This document shows positions 52,320 through 59,870 of a stretch of DNA of 64,000 nt, one piece after another. Each line of letters opens with the position of its first letter. Position 1 is the stretch's first letter. Under the pieces are notes generated by a model, which worked only from the letters and a program-made list of their open reading frames with translations, ran no database searches and was not told the origin of the DNA. Where the stretch lies: assembly GCF_900177375.1 (NCBI RefSeq), contig NZ_FWZU01000002.1, forward strand, positions 186,001 to 250,000, in the 5' to 3' direction. The position numbers and the translations under genes were made by a program. This stretch comes from Desulfovibrio gilichinskyi (GTDB lineage Bacteria; Desulfobacterota; Desulfovibrionia; Desulfovibrionales; Desulfovibrionaceae).

Positions 52320-55300
52320 TTAACTTTTTTTAACAGAATTAACGCTTAAATTCAGTTTTGGAGCAAGAAGAATATGATTCCCTTTATTGTTGAGGATTAC
52401 CGGGCAGTATCTGCCCATGCACTCCTGATTGCTGTCCATTTGGGAGCAGACCATATGCTTGTCTGCCGTAATACGCAAGCCAAGAATTTCCTTTGACACC
52501 TTCGCCGCGGCCTGAAGAGCCAGCCACGAGTCCCGCTGACAGCATCTTGCTGCTTTGATATCTGCAATTAATTCAAGAGCAGCAAGGGTTCCCTTCTGCG
52601 CAGTCGATCGTGAATCAGGCGTCAGAGGAGTTGCTTCAAGAATAGCACTTATTGCGACACCCACCCCTATGGCGGCTCCGCATATTCCCATAAATCCGCA
52701 GAACCCTCCAGCTATTTTGGCTCCGCGTGAAATAGCCGTTTCAATTACTTTGTCACTTATTTTTCCGCCGCTGTTGCGATAAGCGGCAACAATAATCCCC
52801 GGAACCAGCGCGTGGTGTTCCGGACCATGCATAGGAATCGCCGGATGGTTCCTAATTTTTATGAGAAGATCAACCATATCCGTTTCTGTACTGCTTATAA
52901 GGATATGCGGCAGGACTTCCAGTCCGTCTTCGCTGTGGCATTTATCGCAGACAAAGTGGTTGTTTTCGCAGCAACTGTTGGCTTCATGTTCTTCTCCGCA
53001 GAATGCACAGATCTTTTTTTCATATTCTGTCCGATATGTCAGTTCCGCTCCGCAGACCATACAGCCTGTTGTATTCTTCATGCTGACAACGTGTCCTGCA
53101 GATGGCAGAACAGACACTGCTGTATCAGCAGGTTTATCAAATGAATCAGGAGTAGGGCAGCAGCAGGATGATCCTACCATCATATTAGATATGTTGCCGT
53201 CTCCATCAAGAATAAAGACTTGATCTCCAAGTTGATGCGCTTCTTCTTCAGGGACTTCAGTAATGGTTCCGGGGACAAGTAATTCACCCTGCGCAGTCTG
53301 CCCCGTTGCAAACGGACCTCTGAACATGATTCTTGTCATCTTTTCTGTGGACGGTTTGCGAGCTGAAAAGGTCAAAGAATAAAAGTCATGTCCGCCGACT
53401 ACTCTGTATGGAAAACGTTTGAGCATAAGGATTGATTTGAATCCGGCTTCGTCCAGCAATCCTACAAGATTTTTAATGGTCTGTGCTCCGGCGATGCATT
53501 CACCGTGCAGTGTGTCGTCATTACGGATTTCAGGACCGGGTTCACTTTCGCAAACAACGTCCGAGATAGTCAGTCTGCCACCGGGTTTCAAAACCCTGAA
53601 CATTTCAGAAAAGGTTTTACGCTTGTCACCGGATAGATTCAGCACACAGTTTGAAAGCAGCAGGCTTGCATAATTATCTTCGAGCGGGAGAGATTCTAGA
53701 TATCCTTTGCGAAAGTCCATGTTGTCGTAGCCCAGATTTACCGCGACCGCTTGTTTTCCGCTGCGTGAACGGGCCAGCATGGGATCAAGCATATCTATTC
53801 CGGTTACTTTGCCTGAAGGTCCGACCATTTTAGAGGCTATGAAACATTCAATTCCGCGTCCGCTGCCAAGGTCTACAACGTATTCGCCGGATTTGATCTC
53901 TGCGTCCATAACAGGAGATCCGCACCCGTATCCACGGAACCTGAATTCTTCAGGTATGTGGTCCATCAGCTCTGGCGCGTAGCATGCTGGATTCAGGATG
54001 TCTTCTTTGGCCGTATCAGCCGCCGCAGTATAAAAATCTTTTACGATAGTAAGGCTGTCTTTACCGGCAACCGCTAACAGGCAGTTGGTATGGGTCAGAG
54101 CCACCTTACCGTGGTCTGAACATTTATCTAATCTGTCGCCCATTTTGAGCAGTAACCTTGGTGAATCATGGTCAGTGCTTTGTGCCGCTTTGTCTGTGAT
54201 AAGTTTCAGAGCTGTTTTTTCATATAACTTGGCGTATGGGTCTTTTCCTGTAAATTCTCCGCTGTGCATCCAGCTGTGATCAGTATCACCGCCGCCCAGA
54301 AGCAGTTTAAAAGGCGTGGAAAGATCTTTGCATGTTGTTTGGCGAAGAGCGGTCAGAACAGGACTTTTTAGCCAGCTTTCTTCGAGGTTCGCATCAATAG
54401 GAGTACCAAGCGCATCAATACCGACAGTGGCCGGTGAAGGGTAGATTTTGTTGTCAGGCCCGATGGCAAGTGACTCCCATCCTGCGGTAGATCCATCATG
54501 AATGGTCCCGCAAGGCGCAAAGATCATGCTCTTGATTGCTTCTATATTGTCGATTGTTACTCCGGTGCGCTCACTTGCTTCCATTGCTTCAAGCAGGTGA
54601 GTGTAGATGGTCTCCGAATCAACAAATCGCTGTGCTTTTCCTCTTCCGCGCACGAAATACCACATGAAATGAACATTAGAAGCTCCGGTCTCGGCTGCAA
54701 ATTCGATTACTTCTTTCATCTGCGTAACATTAGACTTTGTAACACACATGGAAAGTGTAAACGGTATTGATTCGGCTGAAAGCCAGTGTAAGGACTTTTC
54801 CAGAGCCGCAAACATGCCCTGTCCTCTGATTTCATCATGTGTATCTTTGATGCCGTCTACACTGATCTGCAGGTGGCAGCGTTCGAAATCGTAGCGGTGT
54901 TTTGAGAAGAATTTTTCTGCATTAAGGCCGTTGGAAAGGATTGCCACATGGCTTGACTCTATTTCCAGCATTCTTGTGATAATTCTATCTGCGCCCGGGT
55001 GAATCAGCGGTTCTCCGCCGGTAAGAGCAAAAAGTGTACACCCCAGTTTTTCAGCCTGTGCGGTAAGCTCAAGGACTCTTTCGGTAGCAAGTTCAGAAGT
55101 AGATGATATAGTCGGTGATGATCCGAACAGGCAGTGATTACAGCTGATATTGCACTTATTTGTCAGGTGGAACCAAAGCTCACGGAGATTGCCTGTTTGC
55201 AGCAGTTCTTTTCTGCCGTGGTAGGTGGTAGTTGCTTCATCCGGCAGCCGCATAAGAAATTTTTCTTCGGCAATAGATAAACAACTGTTTTCATCTAGAG

Positions 55301-55424
55301 ATAATTTTCGGAGAAGTTCGTCACCTGCTTTCGTAGGAACAAACCAGTCTGGTGATTCCGGTCTGATATAAACAGGGGTGTTGCCGTGTGTGATTCTAAC
55401 CCATTCGGTAAGCTTAAAAGGCAA
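52320..55424 (-). CDS. Radical SAM / ArsM-like methyltransferase / DUF5714-like fusion protein
   Basis: 1034 residues. Residues ~80-330 are a radical SAM domain with Cys91, Cys95 and Cys98 (NKCNISCNHCLF), then GGEPL and SVDGIKDTHDEIRG. Residues ~455-680 resemble arsenite methyltransferase ArsM: YGCGSP, VVDLGSGRG, GKVTGIDM, FRKGYLESLP, SNCVLNLS, VLKPGG, with Cys481, Cys593 and Cys643 at the places of the three arsenic-binding cysteines. From ~785 follow zinc-like cysteines (CMVCGAEL, CAFCGEEH, CCENNHFVCDKCH) and a helical domain I relate to DUF5714. The start is TTG at 55424 with GGAG eight bases upstream. It may modify a thiol- or metalloid-containing substrate. Confidence 0.8.
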   Translation of the reverse strand: MPFKLTEWVRITHGNTPVYIRPESPDWFVPTKAGDELLRKLSLDENSCLSIAEEKFLMRLPDEATTTYHGRKELLQTGNLRELWFHLTNKCNISCNHCLFGSSPTISSTSELATERVLELTAQAEKLGCTLFALTGGEPLIHPGADRIITRMLEIESSHVAILSNGLNAEKFFSKHRYDFERCHLQISVDGIKDTHDEIRGQGMFAALEKSLHWLSAESIPFTLSMCVTKSNVTQMKEVIEFAAETGASNVHFMWYFVRGRGKAQRFVDSETIYTHLLEAMEASERTGVTIDNIEAIKSMIFAPCGTIHDGSTAGWESLAIGPDNKIYPSPATVGIDALGTPIDANLEESWLKSPVLTALRQTTCKDLSTPFKLLLGGGDTDHSWMHSGEFTGKDPYAKLYEKTALKLITDKAAQSTDHDSPRLLLKMGDRLDKCSDHGKVALTHTNCLLAVAGKDSLTIVKDFYTAAADTAKEDILNPACYAPELMDHIPEEFRFRGYGCGSPVMDAEIKSGEYVVDLGSGRGIECFIASKMVGPSGKVTGIDMLDPMLARSRSGKQAVAVNLGYDNMDFRKGYLESLPLEDNYASLLLSNCVLNLSGDKRKTFSEMFRVLKPGGRLTISDVVCESEPGPEIRNDDTLHGECIAGAQTIKNLVGLLDEAGFKSILMLKRFPYRVVGGHDFYSLTFSARKPSTEKMTRIMFRGPFATGQTAQGELLVPGTITEVPEEEAHQLGDQVFILDGDGNISNMMVGSSCCCPTPDSFDKPADTAVSVLPSAGHVVSMKNTTGCMVCGAELTYRTEYEKKICAFCGEEHEANSCCENNHFVCDKCHSEDGLEVLPHILISSTETDMVDLLIKIRNHPAIPMHGPEHHALVPGIIVAAYRNSGGKISDKVIETAISRGAKIAGGFCGFMGICGAAIGVGVAISAILEATPLTPDSRSTAQKGTLAALELIADIKAARCCQRDSWLALQAAAKVSKEILGLRITADKHMVCSQMDSNQECMGRYCPVILNNKGNHILLAPKLNLSVNSVKKS

Positions 55425-55499
55425 AATGAATTCTCCGTTTGAGCGTTTCTTGAGTCTGATATAAAAATCCGAAAAGTGATGGAAGGCTGTATTAAGCGG

Positions 55500-56177
55500 T
55501 TAAAGCAGGGTTTTTGCCAAAACCATTACCTCAACTTTTACAGCTCCGGCCTTAATTAATGTACGGGAGCATTCGTGAATTGTCGATCCGGTCGTATAGA
55601 CATCGTCAATCAGCAGAATTGTTTTACCTGCTATGATTGATTTATCTGCCGTAAAAGCATTTTTAAGATTATCGGCGCGTTTTTCTTTGGAAAGTTTGGC
55701 TTGCGGAATGGTTTTACGATTTCTTACGAGTGCACGGTCAGAAAGCTTTGCACCTAAAATTGTTGCAACACTTTCAGCTATGATGAGGCTCTGATTAAAG
55801 CCTCTTTTGCGCAGCCGTGACGGATGCAGAGGAACCGGAATAATAATGTCAGGCCGCATTGTTTCAGGAATAGATTCAGCAACACTTGCTGCGAATTGTG
55901 ATAGTAATGAGCTGTACCCGAAGTTGTTATTAAACTTCCAGTCTATGATTAAATCGCGAAGCAGTCCTCTGTACGGCGCGTAAAAGTAAATATCCTGTTG
56001 CTTAGCTGTTTCATCATGTTCAGATTCATTGATGATTATATCGTAACAGTCAGGGCAAAGGAGTTTTTTATTTGAATGAGGAGTATGGCATACTGGGCAT
56101 CTTTTTTCTGTAAAGAGAGACTTCAGTCGCTCAAATACGGCGATCGGCGAAAAATATGAAATAAAACCGGATATCAT
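55500..56177 (-). CDS. comF: ComF-family amidophosphoribosyltransferase-like protein
   Basis: 225 residues. An N-terminal four-cysteine zinc motif (CPVCHTPHSNKKLLCPDC) precedes the phosphoribosyltransferase fold with VLIDDVYTTGST (written ILLIDDVYTTGST here). ComF family members act in DNA uptake or related processes in many bacteria and may bind nucleotides. It lies four bases after the response regulator, so it is probably the last gene of a three-gene operon. Confidence 0.88.
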   Translation of the reverse strand: MISGFISYFSPIAVFERLKSLFTEKRCPVCHTPHSNKKLLCPDCYDIIINESEHDETAKQQDIYFYAPYRGLLRDLIIDWKFNNNFGYSSLLSQFAASVAESIPETMRPDIIIPVPLHPSRLRKRGFNQSLIIAESVATILGAKLSDRALVRNRKTIPQAKLSKEKRADNLKNAFTADKSIIAGKTILLIDDVYTTGSTIHECSRTLIKAGAVKVEVMVLAKTLL

Positions 56178-56181
56178 AAAA

Positions 56182-56565
56182 TCAGTGAGAATCGGTTAAC
56201 TTTGAAATTATTTTAGTCAGCTCTGTTTTTATGATCGGCTTAAGCAGAAAGCTGTTGTATCCACAATTCAGACATTTGGTGAGCAGCTCTGCATCGTCAC
56301 CTGTGGTCATGGCAAAAACAGGTATAGTCATCCCTTCATTTCTGATTCTGGAAACTACTTCTGTTCCATTCATCTCTGGCATGTGAACGTCCATAAACGC
56401 TACGTCAAACTTTTCAGTGATGAGTTTCTGAAGGGCTTCAGTGCCGTTCTCAGCAAGAGTCGGTTCAAATCCAAGTTGTCCCAGATATGTTTTAAGTACA
56501 AGCCGGACAGGACGTGAATCATCTGCAACTAAAATTTTTAATTTTGATAAATCTTTACAACTCAT
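56182..56565 (-). CDS. Single-domain response regulator
   Basis: 127 residues from ATG 56565, which has AAGGAG nine bases upstream and overlaps the stop of the preceding gene (ATGA). It is a receiver domain: acidic pair DD in LVADDSRP, phospho-acceptor Asp in VAFMDVHMPEMNG, Thr/Ser in AMTTGDD, Lys in FLLKPI. No output domain is present, as in CheY-like proteins. The cognate kinase is not in the window. Confidence 0.88.
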   Translation of the reverse strand: MSCKDLSKLKILVADDSRPVRLVLKTYLGQLGFEPTLAENGTEALQKLITEKFDVAFMDVHMPEMNGTEVVSRIRNEGMTIPVFAMTTGDDAELLTKCLNCGYNSFLLKPIIKTELTKIISKLTDSH

Positions 56566-57164
56566 GCCTGAAGGCTCCTTTTCCATGCGTCTATTCCAGC
56601 CTGAATCAAAATCCCACATTTATCAGGTTGACTCTTAAGGTCGTTCGGAAAATCAATTCCCTTGAAAGTAATAGCAGGTTCAAGGGATGTTTTAAAATAT
56701 TTAAGAAAATATTTCAGTGAAAGTTCCGCCCCTTCGAACAGCTTTTCGCCCTTGGGCCTTCCTGCCACAAAGCATGCGTAAGAGTGGCGATCAGCTAAAT
56801 TGTTAAATAGAGGTGCAGACTGGCTGCTCGCTTCAAAAGCCCACTGCCCGCGGTCTATGAATGTTTTGAGCCGCGAAGGAAGGTGGTAAAAATATATGGG
56901 CGAGGCAAAGAAAGTGAACGGTGCATGGATAATTTTAAGGTAAAGATCCTGCGCTTCATCTTTGGTTGCAAAAATACAAAGATTGTCCTTTGATGTGCGG
57001 CATTTCAGACATCCAATACAGTGGTGTAAATCTAAATCACCTAGAGTAACTATTTCTGCATTCCCTCCGGCTTTTCGAATACCTTTAAGAAAAAGGTTTG
57101 CAGCTAAATCGCTGTTTCCTTTTCTGTGATGACTGCATGCAAAAATAACCGGAGGTTGTTTCAT
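56562..57164 (-). CDS. Iron-sulfur flavoprotein (NADPH-dependent FMN reductase family)
   Basis: 200 residues. Flavodoxin-like fold with FACSHHRKGNSDLAANLFLKG (FMN phosphate loop) and HCIGCLKCRTSKDNLCIF, the compact cysteine motif that holds a [4Fe-4S] cluster in ISF proteins, followed by ASPIYFYHLPSRLKTFIDR. It should carry electrons between ferredoxin-like donors and unknown acceptors. It is translationally coupled (ATGA overlap) to the response regulator. A selenoprotein candidate lies just upstream on the same strand. Confidence 0.88.
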   Translation of the reverse strand: MKQPPVIFACSHHRKGNSDLAANLFLKGIRKAGGNAEIVTLGDLDLHHCIGCLKCRTSKDNLCIFATKDEAQDLYLKIIHAPFTFFASPIYFYHLPSRLKTFIDRGQWAFEASSQSAPLFNNLADRHSYACFVAGRPKGEKLFEGAELSLKYFLKYFKTSLEPAITFKGIDFPNDLKSQPDKCGILIQAGIDAWKRSLQA

Positions 57165-57182
57165 ATTATATTAATGTCTTTT

Positions 57183-57461
57183 TTAAGTTTCATTTTTGTC
57201 GTTCGCAAGATTTTCATCTGAACGTTTGCCCCGCGCATATTTGCACGTAAAAACAGATTTTATATGGTCGCCTTTATCCTGAATTTTAAGTGACCATTCA
57301 GGCAATATTTCCAGTTGGTGATACAACTGCAGTTCCGTGCCCTTATCAGTCAGAGCAATTACTTCTTGAGTCTTAGCAAAACGGAGATACCAACCTACCT
57401 CCAGTCCGACTCCTCAGCACTTGTTACGGATGTCTACTGTTCGTGAATTGTTATTATCCAT
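57183..57461 (-). CDS. TusA-like selenoprotein candidate (in-frame UGA as Sec16)
   Basis: 92 codons from ATG 57461 to TAA 57183 with one in-frame TGA at codon 16 (57414-57416). The product begins MDNNNSRTVDIRNKCU and goes on GVGLEVGWYLRF; the D-x-R-x-x-x-C pattern of TusA/SirA/YedF sulfur carriers puts the Sec exactly where the catalytic Cys normally sits. Later LPEWSLKIQDKGDHIKSV fits the C-terminal TusA strand. A SECIS-like hairpin follows the TGA at the same distance as in E. coli fdhF. Without Sec it would be two useless fragments. It may handle sulfur or selenium; the last ~20 residues are basic and extra. Ribosome-binding site AGGA. Confidence 0.72.
57368..57416 (-). promoter_or_regulatory. 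Bacterial SECIS element after the in-frame UGA
   Basis: Counting from the base after TGA, GGAGGTA (12-18) pairs with TATCTCC (25-31) around loop GGTTGG, so the GGU motif is at 19-21, as in the E. coli fdhF SECIS. An outer GAGTC/GACTC pair (57408-57412 with 57368-57372) extends it. Confidence 0.72.
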
Positions 57462-57567
57462 TTGTATTCCATCCTGAGTATGTCCAAGGGTATATATCTA
57501 ATTTACTAAAAAAACAGATAGTGAAGCTTAATTATTATTAATGTATTTTAAAATATAGGGAAAGATT

Positions 57568-58191
57568 TTAAAATTGCATGTCACTGAAAAAAGGATTGTG
57601 ATTTTTCTCTTCTGCGACAGAAGTTGACGGGCCGTGTCCTGATAAAAGAGTGGTATTCTCCGGCAAAGTAAAAATATTTTCCTGAACTGACTTTTTAAGC
57701 ATATCAAGATCTCCGCCGGGGAAGTCTGTCCTGCCTATGGAACGGCGGAAAATTAAATCACCGACAAAGGCTGTCTCAAGAGCAGGGAAATGAAAGGTCA
57801 AACTGCCGGGAGCATGCCCTGGTGTAGAAAGAACATTACATTCAAGTCCGACCATCTCAGTCTTGCCGATTTTAATATGCTCTGACTTGAAAGGAGCAAC
57901 CTTTATACCGATCATGCTGCCGTCGCCTAACGGTGTATTCATAAGTGAAAGACCGGACTCATCAGCGTATATGGTTTTGCCAGTGGCTTCTGCAAGAGCT
58001 GCGTTCCCAACAATGTGATCGAAGTGCAGATGTGTGTTCAGAATACTTTCCAGTTCAAATCCTGATTTCTTTAAAAAAGCAAGTACAGCGGTAGGATCTC
58101 CGCCTGGATCAATTACAACAGCTTTATTGTCATTGGTGATTACGTAACAGTTTGTTTCAAGGGGACCGAGAGCAAATGCTTTAATATCCAT
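57568..58191 (-). CDS. MBL-fold hydrolase (glyoxalase II-like)
   Basis: 207 residues. NTHLHFDHIVG is the metal-binding HxHxDH motif, followed by VLSTPGHAPGSLTFHFP and GDLIFRRSIGRTDFPGG, then LLSGHGPSTSV, all as in short GloB-like hydrolases. Two metal ions (zinc or iron) are expected. The substrate may be a thioester such as hydroxyacylglutathione-type compounds, but many relatives hydrolyse other thioesters. Transcribed alone on the minus strand. Confidence 0.9.
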   Translation of the reverse strand: MDIKAFALGPLETNCYVITNDNKAVVIDPGGDPTAVLAFLKKSGFELESILNTHLHFDHIVGNAALAEATGKTIYADESGLSLMNTPLGDGSMIGIKVAPFKSEHIKIGKTEMVGLECNVLSTPGHAPGSLTFHFPALETAFVGDLIFRRSIGRTDFPGGDLDMLKKSVQENIFTLPENTTLLSGHGPSTSVAEEKNHNPFFSDMQF

Positions 58192-58310
58192 TAATAGTTC
58201 TCCAACATTATTTCAGAAAGTTTTTGTATTTTAACAAGTTGTGTAAAGATACGGCTGTATAAAACAGCTCGTACTAAGTTTTTATCCAGCGGCAGTCGAA
58301 GTATTTCTTA

Positions 58311-58901
58311 TTAAAACGGTACACCTCTAAAGACATTAATTTTGTTGACCGCATTGTCAAATTCGCTCGGATTCAGTTCGTTATCTAGGTCAGCATCGAA
58401 ATCTTTAAGGTTCACTTTCAGCTGAATCGCTTCTGCTTCTTTTGCGTCAATTTTACCGTCTTTGTTGAGGTCCGCCTCGTCAAAGGTGGGGAGAGGCTTT
58501 TTGATTTCAGAGTCTTTTATAATAGCACATTTAATATGGCGACCGTCATCGTCAAGGGTTACATCAATGTTTGCACCCGGCTCGATATAGAGCTTTACGC
58601 AGGTATCTCCTGACCATAGATCAAGCCCGTTTTTATCTTCAAGTGCCAGTTTTATTTTGGCTTTGTTTCCGTCTTTGTCAAAGCAGTCTTTATTATAAAG
58701 GGCATTGCAGGTGCAGTCTGTAATTGTACTGGCCTTTACTCTGCCGAATTCAAAACCGTTGCTTTTGCCCCATACTCTAAGCACGTTGCCGGTATGATTG
58801 ATTACAGTGAAAGTTTTTGTCTGCGCCATAGCAGACGGGGCAGTGTAAAGAATAAGTCCTGCGAGTAAAATAAAAATTATTGAAAGTCTGCTAAGCTTCA
58901 T
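58311..58901 (-). CDS. Exported EF-hand protein
   Basis: 196 residues. A signal peptide (LSIIFILLAGLILYTAPSAMA) is followed by a beta-rich domain with two disulfide-capable cysteines (CTCN...CFD) and two calcium-binding loops: DLNKDGKIDAKE and DADLDNELNPSE. It probably binds Ca2+ in the periplasm or outside the cell. The role is unknown; the beta domain with NHTGNVLRVWGKSNG could be a binding module. Confidence 0.75.
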   Translation of the reverse strand: MKLSRLSIIFILLAGLILYTAPSAMAQTKTFTVINHTGNVLRVWGKSNGFEFGRVKASTITDCTCNALYNKDCFDKDGNKAKIKLALEDKNGLDLWSGDTCVKLYIEPGANIDVTLDDDGRHIKCAIIKDSEIKKPLPTFDEADLNKDGKIDAKEAEAIQLKVNLKDFDADLDNELNPSEFDNAVNKINVFRGVPF

Positions 58902-58990
58902 GCGATTTCCCCTTTTAGTGCGAACGTAATAAATGCTGTACTGGTTTTAACCATACATGCGCTCAAAAGCAATGCAGGATTATCTATACA

Positions 58991-59036
58991 TAAAAAAGCT
59001 CTTTCTGCCGGAGTTTATTCTGAGCAGAAAGAGCCT
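58991..59036 (-). terminator. Terminator after the 90-residue unknown gene
   Basis: GCTCTTTCTGC / GCAGAAAGAGC stem around a ~15-base loop; on the minus strand it ends in TTTTTT. Confidence 0.85.
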
Positions 59037-59088
59037 TAAAAAAGCTTTCGGATGTTTTAAAATTAATTTGTGAATGTGGCCGACTGTA

Positions 59089-59361
59089 TTAGACCACCTT
59101 ACCAAAAGATAAAATTAAATTCTTACGGAATGTACGATTCTCCCATATTTCTTTGGGACCGCTCTCGCTGACTTCTTCATTAAGAATGTCGCGCAATTCT
59201 TTTTTCTGCGCGTCATCAAGGTTTAAAATTTTAATGTCACCAAGAAGAGTAAGAGGGTCGCTGTAATCTGTAGGAAGTTGTTCACAGGCGTTATCTTTAC
59301 ATAAAAATTTGATAACTCCGGCTGGACGATTGCATGATGCTTTTTTGACGATGTTTGTCAT
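59089..59361 (-). CDS. Hypothetical 90-residue protein downstream of a SAM-I riboswitch
   Basis: The ATG at 59361 has ACGGAG nine bases upstream. The frame is open further 5' to an ATG at 59484, but that start has no ribosome-binding site. The product has an N-terminal CNRPAGVIKFLCKDNACEQLP with three cysteines and a helical C-terminal half (DDAQKKELRDILNEEVSES). I recognise no family. It is the first gene after a SAM-I riboswitch and terminator, so its expression is probably raised when S-adenosylmethionine is scarce. Confidence 0.6.
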   Translation of the reverse strand: MTNIVKKASCNRPAGVIKFLCKDNACEQLPTDYSDPLTLLGDIKILNLDDAQKKELRDILNEEVSESGPKEIWENRTFRKNLILSFGKVV

Positions 59362-59570
59362 GTTGAAAATCTCCGTGTTTGCGGGTGCTCCCTTGAATGC
59401 CCTGGAGCGGTTCGCATAATAAAACCCTGAAATCTGTAAAGGATTAACGGGTTTTTTCCGTTGGCATGGGCATTTTAGCGGCATCTGTTTTTAAGGTGGG
59501 CGCGCAATTATCATAAATCTTCCCACCAATTAGCAGCCTGCAATGAGGCTGCTGAGGCACTAAAACAAAA

Positions 59571-59600
59571 AAAGGCATTTCCTTCTGGAAATGCCTTTAA
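59571..59600 (-). terminator. Expression-platform terminator of the SAM-I riboswitch
   Basis: GGCATTTCC / GGAAATGCC stem with loop TTCT; on the minus strand seven T follow. It lies ~25 bases after the aptamer, as an OFF-switch terminator would. Confidence 0.88.
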
Positions 59601-59624
59601 TGAAAATTATACGCTAAAGCTTCT

Positions 59625-59719
59625 CTCATGGTCCCTATACAGGAGGCATTGGCACCTTGCTGTACACAGCAGGTTGCCGGGTGGTCGACAGGCCAGATCC
59701 CTCGCACCCTCTTCATGAG
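59625..59719 (-). ncRNA. SAM-I (S-box) riboswitch
   Basis: On the minus strand P1 CTCAT/ATGAG encloses GAAGAGGGTGCGAGGGA, CTGGCC, CCCGGCAACC, AAGGTGCCAAT and the P3/P4 stems, matching the SAM-I aptamer consensus (AGAG, GGCAACC, AAGGTGCxAA). It senses S-adenosylmethionine and is followed by a terminator. The usual targets are methionine or sulfur genes, but here the next gene is a small unknown protein. Confidence 0.93.
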
Positions 59720-59870
59720 TATGATTGTAAAAAAGCTTCAATAAATTAACTGCTTTTGAACAATATGTGTTGTTATTTGTAAATCAAAGAACGTAAAGGA
59801 TAGGCTATTACTGCTTTGCCGTACCGTCAATAAGTTTTTTTGTTAAAATGTTAAAAAATATTATATCCTT

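Noticed and set aside
59362-59484. Longer 131-residue version of the riboswitch-controlled gene starting at 59484
   Set aside because: No ribosome-binding site before that ATG, whereas ACGGAG lies properly before the ATG at 59361.
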